Source: Halorhodospira halophila
GTDB taxonomy: Bacteria; Pseudomonadota; Gammaproteobacteria; Nitrococcales; Halorhodospiraceae
Direction of reading: 5' to 3'
Assembly (NCBI RefSeq): GCF_016653405.1
Contig: NZ_NHSN01000025.1
Coordinates: forward strand, 124,001 to 188,000
DNA: 64,000 nt
Shown: positions 7,947 through 16,664 of the stretch, one piece after another
Numbering within the stretch: the first letter of the stretch is position 1
Layout of the letters: each line of letters starts with the position of its first letter
Position numbers and translations under genes: made by a program
The notes under the pieces: generated by a model
The model's database searches: none
Seen by the model: the letters and a program-made list of their open reading frames with translations, nothing else
Told to the model about the DNA's origin: nothing

Positions 7947-8972
7947 ATGAGCGAAGCACAGCACCTGCCCGACACGCTGGAGCACGGCGGCAACCTCGCC
8001 GAGGCGACGGCGCGCTTCGGCGAGCCGCCGGGGGGCTGGGTGGACCTCTCCACCGGCATCAACCCGACCCCCTTCCCGCTGAGCGCCGCCCCGGCGGCCA
8101 CCTGGCACCGGCTGCCCGAGGCCGACGGACTCGAGGCGCAGGCCGCGGCGCACTACGCCGCCGGCAACGGCGCGGCCCTGGCCCTGCCCGGCTCCCAGGC
8201 CGCCATCAGCCTGCTCCCGGCTCTCCACTCCCCAGGAAACGTGGCCATCCCGGCGCCGGAGTATGCCGAGCATGCGCGGGCGTGGCAGCACTGGGGCCAC
8301 CGCGTCGAGCGCATCACCGCCGAGCGGATCGCCGCCGGGCCACCCACGCCCCCGCCCTGGCACACGCTCGTGCTGAGCCATCCCAACAACCCCTCCGGCA
8401 CCCGCTACCCCGCCGCCACCCTGCTCGCCTGGTGCGATGCGCTGGCCGCCGGGGGCGGGCATCTGATCGTCGACGAGGCGTTCTGCGACGCCGAGCCGGA
8501 GACCTCCCTGGCCCCGGCCGTCGGCCGCCCGGGCCTGATCCTGCTGCGCTCGCTGGGCAAGTTCTACGGCCTCGCCGGCGCCCGGGTCGGCTTCCTGCTC
8601 GGCCCGGAGGGGCTGCGCCAGCAACTGGCCGGGGTGCTCGGTCCCTGGCCTCTGGCCGGCCCGGCCCGCCATGCCGCCGGGCAGGCCCTGGCCGACGAGG
8701 CCTGGCAGGCGGCCCAGCGACGCGCCCTGACGGCGGCGACGCAGCGGCTGGATGGGCTGCTGACCGCCGCCGGGCTGGCACCGGCGGGGGGCACGGCGCT
8801 GTTTCGCTGGGTCCCCTGCACCGCGGCGCGGCGCTACCAGGCGCTGCTGGCCCGGGCCGGGGTCTGGGTCCGCGCCTTCGATGAGCCGGCGGGACTGCGC
8901 TTCGGCCTGCCCGGCACCGAGGCGGCCTGGCAGCGCCTGGCGGCAGCGCTGCAAACCCTCGCCGCCGACTGA
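7947..8972 (+). CDS. cobD: Threonine-phosphate decarboxylase
   Basis: A 341-residue PLP-dependent fold-type I enzyme resembling histidinol-phosphate aminotransferase. In cobalamin synthesis it decarboxylates L-threonine O-3-phosphate to (R)-1-amino-2-propanol phosphate for CbiB. HGGNLAEATARFG and DLSTGINP near the N-terminus are typical of this subfamily, SHPNNPSGT binds substrate/cofactor, and the PLP lysine is in SLGKFYGLAGAR (Lys205). The ATG at 7947 follows GAGGGG; a TTG one codon earlier is the alternative. It closes the cobalamin operon. The pathway's corrin-ring and adenosylation genes are not in this window. Confidence 0.92.
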   Translation: MSEAQHLPDTLEHGGNLAEATARFGEPPGGWVDLSTGINPTPFPLSAAPAATWHRLPEADGLEAQAAAHYAAGNGAALALPGSQAAISLLPALHSPGNVAIPAPEYAEHARAWQHWGHRVERITAERIAAGPPTPPPWHTLVLSHPNNPSGTRYPAATLLAWCDALAAGGGHLIVDEAFCDAEPETSLAPAVGRPGLILLRSLGKFYGLAGARVGFLLGPEGLRQQLAGVLGPWPLAGPARHAAGQALADEAWQAAQRRALTAATQRLDGLLTAAGLAPAGGTALFRWVPCTAARRYQALLARAGVWVRAFDEPAGLRFGLPGTEAAWQRLAAALQTLAAD

Positions 8973-9005
8973 TGCGACGCGGCCCTACAGCCCGCAGCGA
9001 TCCGG

Positions 9006-9035
9006 TCGATAACCTGCCCAGCACGATTTTTGATA
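9006..9035 (+). promoter_or_regulatory. Possible promoter before the oxidoreductase gene
   Basis: The only AT-rich patch in the 147-base gap between cobD and the oxidoreductase gene. TCGATA (9006-9011) and TTGATA (9030-9035) are 18 bases apart and could be weak -35 and -10 elements. About 85 bases of GC-rich leader follow. Confidence 0.25.
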
Positions 9036-9119
9036 AATTAGCGCGGTTTCGCCGCAGGCCGCGTCCGGCCCAGCGCGGGCGAAGCGCGCCGCCGGCACCA
9101 AGAGAGGATCGATACGCCC

Positions 9120-10109
9120 ATGGCCACGACCGAAGCCGCCCAGGCCGCCACACCCCGGGTTGCCGTCATCGGCGCCGGCGGCTGGGGCCGCAACCTGGTC
9201 CGCAACCTCCATGAGCTCGGCGCCCTCCACGCGGTCGTCGAGGTCAACGCCGAAAACCTGCGCCAGGTCCAGACGATCTGCCCCGACGTCCCCACCTACA
9301 CGGACACCGCGGCGGCGCTGGCCAACCCGCAGCTCGACGCCGTCGCCGTCGCCACCCCGGTGGCGACCCACTACGAGGTGGTCCGCCAGGCCCTGGAGGC
9401 CGATAAGGACGTCTTCGTCGAGAAGCCCCTCACCCCGGACCCGAGCCAGGCCTGGCACCTGGTGGAACTGGCCGAGCAGCGTGGGCGGCTGCTCATGGTC
9501 GGCCACCTGCTGCTCTTCCAGCCGGCCATCCAGTGGCTGCGCGACGACCTGGCCGCCGGGCGCATCGGGCAGGTGCACAGCGTCCATCAGGAGCGTCTGG
9601 GCCTGGGGCGGGCGCGCGACTACGAGAACGCCCTGTGGTGCCTGGGCACCCACGACGTGGCCGTGCAGCGCTTCCTGCTGCCCGGGCGAACGCCCCGCGG
9701 CATGCAGGTCCACGGCCAGTGCATCCTGCAGCCGGGCATCGAGGACGACGTCTACCTCCACCTGAGCTACGACGACGGCCTGCAAAGCCACCTGCACTGC
9801 TCCTGGCTGTGGCCGGAGAAACGGCGCAACCTGGTCATCGTCGGCAGCGAGGGGATGGTGGTCTACGACGAGATCAACCAGGTGGTCACCCACCACCGCA
9901 AGGGCATCGACGGCCACCTGGACAACATCGACGAGGGCGCCGAGACCATCCACCAAGGCCACGGCCAACCCCTGCGCCTGGAGCTGGAGCACTTCCTCGA
10001 CTGCCTGCGCCACGGGCAGACGTGTCAGTCGGACGGTCGCTTTGCCGCCGGCATCGTCGACCTGCTGGCCGAGGCCACGGGGCGCCTGAGAAACGCAGAG
10101 AACGCATAG
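9120..10109 (+). CDS. Gfo/Idh/MocA family NAD(P)-dependent oxidoreductase
   Basis: A 329-residue oxidoreductase with an N-terminal Rossmann fold (VAVIGAGGWGRNLVRNL, residues 14-30) and the family EKP motif in FVEKPLTPDPSQ (about residue 100), whose Lys is catalytic. GTHDVAVQRFLL carries the conserved His/Asp pair of the C-terminal domain. It resembles dehydrogenases that oxidise C3 of UDP-N-acetyl-amino-sugar acids (WbpB/WlbA type). The next gene, 12 bases downstream, is a sugar aminotransferase that would act on such a 3-keto product. The pair is therefore likely to make a 3-amino sugar nucleotide; the exact substrate is inferred only. Confidence 0.85.
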   Translation: MATTEAAQAATPRVAVIGAGGWGRNLVRNLHELGALHAVVEVNAENLRQVQTICPDVPTYTDTAAALANPQLDAVAVATPVATHYEVVRQALEADKDVFVEKPLTPDPSQAWHLVELAEQRGRLLMVGHLLLFQPAIQWLRDDLAAGRIGQVHSVHQERLGLGRARDYENALWCLGTHDVAVQRFLLPGRTPRGMQVHGQCILQPGIEDDVYLHLSYDDGLQSHLHCSWLWPEKRRNLVIVGSEGMVVYDEINQVVTHHRKGIDGHLDNIDEGAETIHQGHGQPLRLELEHFLDCLRHGQTCQSDGRFAAGIVDLLAEATGRLRNAENA

Positions 10110-10121
10110 GAGCTGGAAAGC

Positions 10122-11228
10122 GTGCAGATCCCCATCTACAACCCGAAGCCGCAATACGACGCCCTGCGCGGCGAACTCGAACAGGCCGCCACGGATCTGC
10201 TGGCCTCCGGGGCCTACGTCCTCGGTCCCACGGTGGAGCGTTTCGAGCAGGCGGTGGCCGAGCACCTGGGCTGCCGGCACGCCATCGGCGTCAACAGCGG
10301 CACGGACGCCCTGCTGATCGCCCTGGTCGCCGCCGGGGTCGAGCCGGGCGACGAGGTGGTGACCTCGCCCTTCACCTTCTACGCCTCCGCCGAGGTCATC
10401 AGCCTGGCCGGCGCCACGCCGCGGTTTGCCGACATCGACCCGGACACCTTCAACGTCACCGCCGAGACCCTGGAGGCGGCCTGCACCGAGCGCACCAAGG
10501 CGCTGCTTCCGGTGCACATCTTCGGCCAGGGGCCGGATATGGCCGCCGTCAACGAGCTGGCGCGCCGGCGCGGCCTGCGGGTGATCGAGGACGTGGCCCA
10601 GGCCTTCGGGGCCCGCCAGGGCGAGGCCCGGCTGGGCACGCTGGGCGATCTCGGGGCCCACTCGTTCTATCCGACCAAGAACCTGGGCGGTTTCGGCGAC
10701 GGCGGCATGATCACCACCGATGACGACGAGCTCGCCGCTCAGTGCCGGCTGCTGCGTCTGCACGGCCAAGAGCGCCGCGACCACCACACCCTGATCGGCT
10801 ACAACTCGCGGCTCGACGCCATGCAGGCGGCCCTGCTACAGGTCAAGCTGCCCCACGTGGACGGCTGGAACGCCCAGCGCAAGGAGATCGCCGCGCTCTA
10901 CGACCGCGAACTGGCCGGCCTGCCGGGTCTGACCACGCCGCATACGGCGCCCCACGGCGATCACATCTTCCACCAGTACACCGTGCGCATCGCCGACGGC
11001 CGCCGCGACGCCGTGCGCGACGCCCTCCAGGCGGCCGGCATCGGCTGCATGGTCTACTACTCGGTCCCGGTCCACCAGCAGCCGGTCTACCAGCACCTGG
11101 AGGCCCACTGTCCGGTGGCCGAGCAGGCCTGCCACGAGGTGCTGAGCCTGCCCATGTGGCCGTACATGGGCGAGGAGCGCGCCCTCCAGGTGGCCGAGGC
11201 GGTGCGTCAGGCCCTCCAGCAGGCCTGA
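10122..11228 (+). CDS. DegT/DnrJ/EryC1/StrS family sugar-nucleotide aminotransferase
   Basis: A 368-residue PLP enzyme. SGTDALLIAL binds the cofactor phosphate, EDVAQAFGA supplies the Asp that contacts the pyridine nitrogen, and Lys186 in FYPTKNLGGFGDGG forms the Schiff base. YYSVPVHQQPVY near the C-terminus is typical of the WbpE/WlbC group that aminates 3-keto-hexosamine nucleotides using glutamate. Start is GTG with AGGAG about nine bases upstream. It appears cotranscribed with the preceding oxidoreductase. The acetyltransferase and first dehydrogenase of such a pathway are not seen nearby. Confidence 0.87.
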   Translation: MQIPIYNPKPQYDALRGELEQAATDLLASGAYVLGPTVERFEQAVAEHLGCRHAIGVNSGTDALLIALVAAGVEPGDEVVTSPFTFYASAEVISLAGATPRFADIDPDTFNVTAETLEAACTERTKALLPVHIFGQGPDMAAVNELARRRGLRVIEDVAQAFGARQGEARLGTLGDLGAHSFYPTKNLGGFGDGGMITTDDDELAAQCRLLRLHGQERRDHHTLIGYNSRLDAMQAALLQVKLPHVDGWNAQRKEIAALYDRELAGLPGLTTPHTAPHGDHIFHQYTVRIADGRRDAVRDALQAAGIGCMVYYSVPVHQQPVYQHLEAHCPVAEQACHEVLSLPMWPYMGEERALQVAEAVRQALQQA

Positions 11229-11258
11229 GCCGGGCACCGCCCCGACCCGGATCACCGG

Positions 11259-14015
11259 CTACCCCGTCGTCGCCACCGAAGCCGGCTGCCGCGCAGGCAG
11301 CCGGCGGACGACGGCCTTCTCCAACTCCACGATCACGAACACCGCCAGCCCGAAGAGCAAGATGCGCGCCCAGTCCTGGGGCCCAATCGGCGTGGTGCCG
11401 AAGAGCGCGTGCATGACCGGGGCGTAGGTGAAGGCAATCTGGAGCAGGATGAGCACGCCGATGGCGATCCACATCGCCTGCGAGCGGAACAACGCCCAGC
11501 CCCGCCAGATCGGGTCGTAGATCAGGCGCAGGTTGAGCAGATAGAACGCCTGGCCGGCGACCAGGGTGTTGATGGCCACGGTCCGGGCCAGCTCATCGCT
11601 GGCGCCGACCACCTCCTCCATCCACACGAAGTGGCCGAAGGTCCCCAGCCACAGCAGCAGCGCCACAAACGGGATACGCCAGAGCATGAAGCCGGAGAGC
11701 AGCGGCGCCTTCGGATCCCGCTGCGGGCGCCCCATCACCCCCGGCTCGGCCGGCTCGAAGGCAAGCGCCATGGCCAGCGTCACCGAGGTGACCATGTTCA
11801 CCCAGAGCACCTGCACCGGGGTCAGCGGCAGGGCCAGCCCCATCAGGATCGCCATCATGATGGTCAGCGACTGCCCGGCGTTGGTGGGCAGCATGTGCAG
11901 GATGGCCTTGCGGATGTTGTCGTAGACGGCGCGCCCCTCCTCCACCGCGTGGGTGATGGAGGCGAAGTTGTCGTCGGCCAGGACCATCTCCGAGGCCTCC
12001 TTGGCCGCCTCGGTGCCCTTGTTGCCCATGGCCACGCCGACGTCGGCGCGCTTGAGCGCCGGCGCATCGTTGACCCCGTCGCCGGTCATGGCACAGATGC
12101 CACCTTCGGCCTGCAGGGCCTGAACCAAGCGCAGCTTGTGCTCCGGCGTGGTGCGGGCAAAGACATCGACGCGGCGTACCGTCTCCTGCAGCGTCGCGTC
12201 GTCCATGCCGTCGATCTCCTGGCCGGAGACCGCCGCCCCCTGCCCGATCCCCAGCTGCCGGCCGATGGCCCGCGCGGTGGCCAGGTGATCCCCGGTGATC
12301 ATCTTCACCCGGATCCCCGCCCCCTGGGCACGGGCAACCGCCTCGATGGCCTCCTCGCGGGGCGGGTCGATGATGCCGACCAGCGCCAGCAGGGTGAATC
12401 CCCCCGCCTCCACCTGCTCGTAGGTCAGCTCCTGCTGATGGGGCTCGACCTCCCGCACGGCCAGGGCCAGCAGGCGCTCACCGCGAGCGGCCACCTCGTC
12501 CATGGCCGACTCCCACCGGGCCCGCTCCAGCGGCTGCGCCCCCGCGGTGGTCTGCTCGTGACTGCAGAGCTCGAGCAGCCGCTCCGGACTGCCCTTGAGA
12601 TAGATCCCCTGCCATCCGTGATGGTCAGAGTGCAGGGTCGCCATGTATTTGTGATCCGACTCAAACGGGATGACGTCCACGCGCGGGCGCTGCTCCGCCT
12701 CGGCCACCGGATCGTAGCCGGCCTTGCGTGCGGCCACCACCAGCGACCCCTCGGTGGGGTCGCCGCGCAGACGCCACTCGCCGTCGCGCTCGAAGTGCTC
12801 CGCGTCGTTGCACAGCAGGGCGCAGAGCAGGGCCTGGTGGAAGACCGGGTCGCGGTCGGGGAACACCTCCTCGTGCCCCTCGCAGAACCCGCCGTGGGGG
12901 GCATAACCGACGCCATCGACCCGCAGCTGCCGCTCGCCACTGACCAGCGTGGCAACGGTCATCTCGTTGCGGGTGAGCGTGCCGGTCTTGTCCGAGCAGA
13001 TGGTCGAGACCGAGCCGAGGGTCTCCACCGCGGGCAGGCGCCGGATAATGGCGTTGCGCCGGGCCATCTTCTGAACGCCGATGGCCAGGGCGATGGTCAG
13101 GATCGCCGGCAGACCCTCGGGGATGGTGGAGACCGCCAGGCTGGCCGCGGCCAGGAACATCTCGTCGAGCGGGTAGTCCCGCACCCAGTAGCCGAAGGCG
13201 AAGGTGAAGGCCGCCACCACCACGATGATCGCCGCCAGCCAGCGGCCGAACTGCTCGGTCTGTCGGATCAGCGGCGTCTGCAGGCTGTGCACCTCGCCGA
13301 GCATCTGCGAGATGCGCCCGACCTCGGTTTCCGCCCCGGTGGCCACCACCACGCCGAGCCCCCGGCCGAAGGTCACCAGGGTGCCGGAGTAGGCCATCCC
13401 CCGCCGGTCGCCGAGATCCGCACCGGCATCCACCGCCTCGGTGCCCTTCTCCACCGGCACCGACTCACCGGTGAGCACCGCCTCGTCGATGCGCAGGTTC
13501 TTGGCGTTGAGCAGACGCAGGTCGGCGGGCACCTTGTCACCGGCCTGGAGGAAGACGACGTCGCCGGGGACGATCTCGGCGGCGTCGACCTCCTGGCGCT
13601 CGCCGCCGCGGACCACCACCGCCTGGGGCGAGAGCATCTGGCGGATGGCATCCAGGGCGCGCTCCGCCTTGCCCTCCTGGAGGAAGCCGATGAGGGTGTT
13701 GATCAGCACCACCGCCAGGATCACCCCGGTATCGACCCAGTGGCCGAGCAGCGCGGTGCCCAGCGCAGCGGCGATCAGGATGTAGATCAGGATGTTGTGG
13801 AAGTGGCGCAGGAAGCGCACCACCGGGCCGGCCCGCTCGGGCGGCTGCAGCCGGTTGGGGCCGTGGCGCTGCAGACGCGCCTGGACCTCGTCGACCGCCA
13901 AGCCCTGCGGCCCCGAGCCGAAGTGCTCGGCAACCTGCTCGGCCTCTCTGGCATGCCAGCGTCCAGCCGGCTCCTGCGCGGCCCCGGGGGCCGCGTCCCC
14001 TTCGTCCTCCACCAT
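11259..14015 (-). CDS. P2-type cation-transporting P-type ATPase, ion uncertain
   Basis: A 918-residue pump. An N-terminal cation-ATPase domain comes first, then TGES (actuator), PEGLPA in M4, the phosphorylation motif DKTGTLT with Asp342, a nucleotide-binding domain and TGDGVNDAPAL before the last membrane segments. In M5 the sequence is NAGQ where SERCA has NVGE, and in M6 NMVTS where SERCA has NLVTD, so two acidic Ca2+ ligands are missing. The ion is therefore probably not Ca2+ in the SERCA manner. GGAGG lies just before the ATG. It follows the Usp and antiporter genes on the same strand by 62 bases and may share their transcript. Confidence 0.88.
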   Translation of the reverse strand: MVEDEGDAAPGAAQEPAGRWHAREAEQVAEHFGSGPQGLAVDEVQARLQRHGPNRLQPPERAGPVVRFLRHFHNILIYILIAAALGTALLGHWVDTGVILAVVLINTLIGFLQEGKAERALDAIRQMLSPQAVVVRGGERQEVDAAEIVPGDVVFLQAGDKVPADLRLLNAKNLRIDEAVLTGESVPVEKGTEAVDAGADLGDRRGMAYSGTLVTFGRGLGVVVATGAETEVGRISQMLGEVHSLQTPLIRQTEQFGRWLAAIIVVVAAFTFAFGYWVRDYPLDEMFLAAASLAVSTIPEGLPAILTIALAIGVQKMARRNAIIRRLPAVETLGSVSTICSDKTGTLTRNEMTVATLVSGERQLRVDGVGYAPHGGFCEGHEEVFPDRDPVFHQALLCALLCNDAEHFERDGEWRLRGDPTEGSLVVAARKAGYDPVAEAEQRPRVDVIPFESDHKYMATLHSDHHGWQGIYLKGSPERLLELCSHEQTTAGAQPLERARWESAMDEVAARGERLLALAVREVEPHQQELTYEQVEAGGFTLLALVGIIDPPREEAIEAVARAQGAGIRVKMITGDHLATARAIGRQLGIGQGAAVSGQEIDGMDDATLQETVRRVDVFARTTPEHKLRLVQALQAEGGICAMTGDGVNDAPALKRADVGVAMGNKGTEAAKEASEMVLADDNFASITHAVEEGRAVYDNIRKAILHMLPTNAGQSLTIMMAILMGLALPLTPVQVLWVNMVTSVTLAMALAFEPAEPGVMGRPQRDPKAPLLSGFMLWRIPFVALLLWLGTFGHFVWMEEVVGASDELARTVAINTLVAGQAFYLLNLRLIYDPIWRGWALFRSQAMWIAIGVLILLQIAFTYAPVMHALFGTTPIGPQDWARILLFGLAVFVIVELEKAVVRRLPARQPASVATTG

Positions 14016-14077
14016 GAAACCTCCGCGCAGTCGGGAAGGTTGCGGACCGCCACCGCAGCGGCATGCCCGGGGCGTCC

Positions 14078-14935
14078 TCAGCCCTCCCCGGCACGGACCA
14101 GTAGCAGGTCCGTGTCGATCTGGTGCAGCACGCGGCTGGCCACGCTGCCGAGCAGCAGATTGCCCCAGCGTCCGCGGCCGTGATTGCCCATGGCCACCAG
14201 CTGGGGCTGGCGGGTCCGCACGCGCTCGAGCAAGAACTCCGCCGGATGGCCCGCCAACAGCGTCATCGTCACCTCATCCGGATCGACCCTGCAGGCGAGC
14301 AGTTCCTCACGTAGACGGGACTCGGCTTCGGTGCGCAGCTGCTCGTAGCGCCGCTCCACCCAGCGCGGATCCACCCCGGCGGTACGCATCTGCTCCAGGG
14401 CCTGGGTGTCGAGGACATGGAGCAGCTCCAGGTCCGCGCCCGGGAACCAGTCCGCTACGCGCTGCAGGGCGGCGCGGGCACAGGCGGAAAAATCGGTGGC
14501 GACCAGGATGCGCCGGTAGGGATGCTCCGCCGACTGCCGGACCACCAGAGTGGGCACCGGCAGGTGGCGCACGACCTGCTCGGCGGTCGTCCCCAGCACC
14601 CAGTCGGCCGCGAAATGCTGACCATGGGCACCAAGGAGGAGCAGCTGAGCCTGCTCCTCCTCGGCCACCCGAGACAACTCACCAAGCGTGTCTCCGAAAC
14701 GCACCCGCACGGATGCCCAGTGCCCCGGCGTGACCCGCTGCAGCTCGGCCTCGACCGCCTGTTGTACCGTGGCCCGCGGATCGCCACCGCCGCCCTCGGC
14801 CGGGATATCACCCTCGACGACACAGACGGCTACGACGCCGGCTCCCGCCTCTTCGGCCAACTGCGCCGACCGAGCGCCGGCCAGCGCCGCCCGTTCCGAT
14901 AGGTCGCTGGCAATCAGGATCCGCTCAAGGCTCAT
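14078..14935 (-). CDS. Tandem universal stress protein
   Basis: A 285-residue cytoplasmic protein with two Usp domains. The first (about 1-145) starts LERILIASDLSERA and has LLLLGAHGQHFAADWVLG; the second (about 150-285) starts YRRILVATDFSACA and ends with MGNHGRGRWGNLLLGSVA. The G-x2-G-x9-G(S/T) pattern typical of ATP-binding Usp proteins is recognisable in both halves, as GAHGQHFAADWVLGT and GNHGRGRWGNLLLGS. Its ATG overlaps the stop of the upstream CPA2 antiporter by four bases, so the two are translationally coupled. Usp proteins often sit beside transporters and modulate them; that link is inferred here from the overlap. Confidence 0.9.
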   Translation of the reverse strand: MSLERILIASDLSERAALAGARSAQLAEEAGAGVVAVCVVEGDIPAEGGGGDPRATVQQAVEAELQRVTPGHWASVRVRFGDTLGELSRVAEEEQAQLLLLGAHGQHFAADWVLGTTAEQVVRHLPVPTLVVRQSAEHPYRRILVATDFSACARAALQRVADWFPGADLELLHVLDTQALEQMRTAGVDPRWVERRYEQLRTEAESRLREELLACRVDPDEVTMTLLAGHPAEFLLERVRTRQPQLVAMGNHGRGRWGNLLLGSVASRVLHQIDTDLLLVRAGEG

Positions 14936-16602
14936 CGTTCACCGCCTCCCTGCCCCCCGGTGATCCCGGCCACGGCCATCTCCGCGGCGTCGACGAAGGG
15001 CAGCAGGACCCGGTCGGGCCCGTGGCCACGCAGGTAGTCAGCATCCATCCGCGAGTGGGACGTAACCGCCACCTTACCGCGGTAGCCGGCCCCGCGCAGC
15101 GCAGTGATCAGCGTTGCCCCGATGTCCCGATCGGGCACCGTGCTGATCACCCAGCGGGCCCGGCCCAGCGGCAGGGTCTGCGGGAACTCCGGGTCCGAGG
15201 CATCGCCGTAGTGGGCCATGTGGCCTTCGTCCCGCCACTGTCCCACCAGGGTCGGGTCGAAGTCCACGCCGAGCACCCGCCAGCCGCGGGCCTTGAAGTT
15301 CTTGGCCAGCTGGTGCCCGTAGCGGCCCAAACCGAAGATCACCACATCGGCCTCGTAGTGCTGATCCGGCTGACTGTCCAGGGCGATCTCCGCGTGCGGG
15401 GTCCTGCGCTCGAAGACCGAGAGCAGCGGCGCCAGACGCTCATAGAGCGGCTTGGAGTAGAGGATCATGTAGGTGGAAGCGCCGATGGTGATCAGCCCCA
15501 CCAGCGTCACCAGCCCCATGGTGTCCTGGCCGATGTGCCCCACCGACATGCCCAGGGCCGCGAGGATCAGGGAGAACTCCGAGATCTGCGCCACCGTCAG
15601 CCCGGCCAGGAAGCCGGTGCGCTTGCGGTAGCCCATAAAGCCCATGATGATCAGCACGATGATCGGGTTGCCGATGAGCACGAAGGCCGAGAAGATCAGC
15701 GCCGGCACCACCTGATCGCCGATGGTGCCCATATCCAGCTGCGCGCCCAGGGAGATGAAGAAGAACAGCAGCAGGAAATCGCGCAGCGCCGTCAGCCGCG
15801 AGGCCACCGCCTCGCGATAGGGCGTGGATGCGATGGCGATACCCGCCAGGAAAGCCCCCACCTCCTTGCTGAAGCCCATCAGATCGCCCCCAGTGGCCAT
15901 CGCCACAGCCAGGGCGATGGAGAAGAGCACCAGCAGCTCCGGTGTGCGCGCCAGCATGTTAAGCAGCCGCGGCAGCACATAGCGCATCAACACGCCCACG
16001 AACAGCAGCAGGGCCACGCCCGTCAGCAGGACCTGCCCCACCTCGACGGCGACGTTGGCGTCCCCCTCACCAGCTGCCAGGGAGGTGATCAGGATCATGG
16101 CCAGGACCACGCAGATGTCCTGCACGATCAGAAAACCGATGGCGATGCGCCCGTGCAGGGCGTCGATCTCCTTCTTATCCGACAGCAGCTTGACGATGAT
16201 GATGGTACTCGAGAAGGTCAGCGCCACCGCCACGTAGAGGGCGGTGATCGGCTCCATGCCCATCGCCAGTGCGATCAGGAAACCAACCGCCGAGGTGAAG
16301 ATCACCTGCCCCAGGCCAGTAGCGAGAGCCACGGGCCCCATGGTGCGGATCAGGTGCAGATCGAGCTTGAGGCCGACGATGAACAGCAGCAGCGCGATAC
16401 CGATCTCGGCCAGCAGTTCCATCATCGGCTCGTGCCCGTCCACCCAGCCAAGCGCAGACGGGCCCACCAGGATGCCCACCGCGATGAAAGATACGATCAG
16501 CGGCTGCTTGAGGCGGGTGCCGATAAAGCCAATGACGGCTGCAACGAGCAGCAGGATGGCGAATTGGTTGAACAGTCCTTCGACAGCAGGGATCTCAGCC
16601 AT
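14932..16602 (-). CDS. CPA2 monovalent cation:proton antiporter with RCK/TrkA-N domain
   Basis: A 556-residue membrane protein of the KefB/YbaL type. About 12-13 membrane segments fill residues 10-385, followed by a TrkA-N (RCK) nucleotide-binding domain from about residue 420 (VVIFGLGRYGHQLAKNF, with GxGxxG) to about 535. No TrkA-C domain follows. Proteins of this kind exchange K+ or Na+ for H+ under control of NAD(H) or other nucleotides. Its stop overlaps the start of the Usp gene. In a halophile it may serve K+/pH homeostasis, but the ion and the regulator are not visible from sequence. Confidence 0.88.
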   Translation of the reverse strand: MAEIPAVEGLFNQFAILLLVAAVIGFIGTRLKQPLIVSFIAVGILVGPSALGWVDGHEPMMELLAEIGIALLLFIVGLKLDLHLIRTMGPVALATGLGQVIFTSAVGFLIALAMGMEPITALYVAVALTFSSTIIIVKLLSDKKEIDALHGRIAIGFLIVQDICVVLAMILITSLAAGEGDANVAVEVGQVLLTGVALLLFVGVLMRYVLPRLLNMLARTPELLVLFSIALAVAMATGGDLMGFSKEVGAFLAGIAIASTPYREAVASRLTALRDFLLLFFFISLGAQLDMGTIGDQVVPALIFSAFVLIGNPIIVLIIMGFMGYRKRTGFLAGLTVAQISEFSLILAALGMSVGHIGQDTMGLVTLVGLITIGASTYMILYSKPLYERLAPLLSVFERRTPHAEIALDSQPDQHYEADVVIFGLGRYGHQLAKNFKARGWRVLGVDFDPTLVGQWRDEGHMAHYGDASDPEFPQTLPLGRARWVISTVPDRDIGATLITALRGAGYRGKVAVTSHSRMDADYLRGHGPDRVLLPFVDAAEMAVAGITGGQGGGER

Positions 16603-16664
16603 ACAAGCTTCCTGGTATCAGGGGCAATGGGCGGGGACGCGAGCGTCGGCGAAGCGCGGGCGTT

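Noticed and set aside
14932-16602. Glutathione-gated KefB/KefC potassium efflux system
   Set aside because: No KefF/KefG ancillary gene is adjacent and the glutathione-site residues were not recognised; only the general CPA2-RCK architecture is supported.
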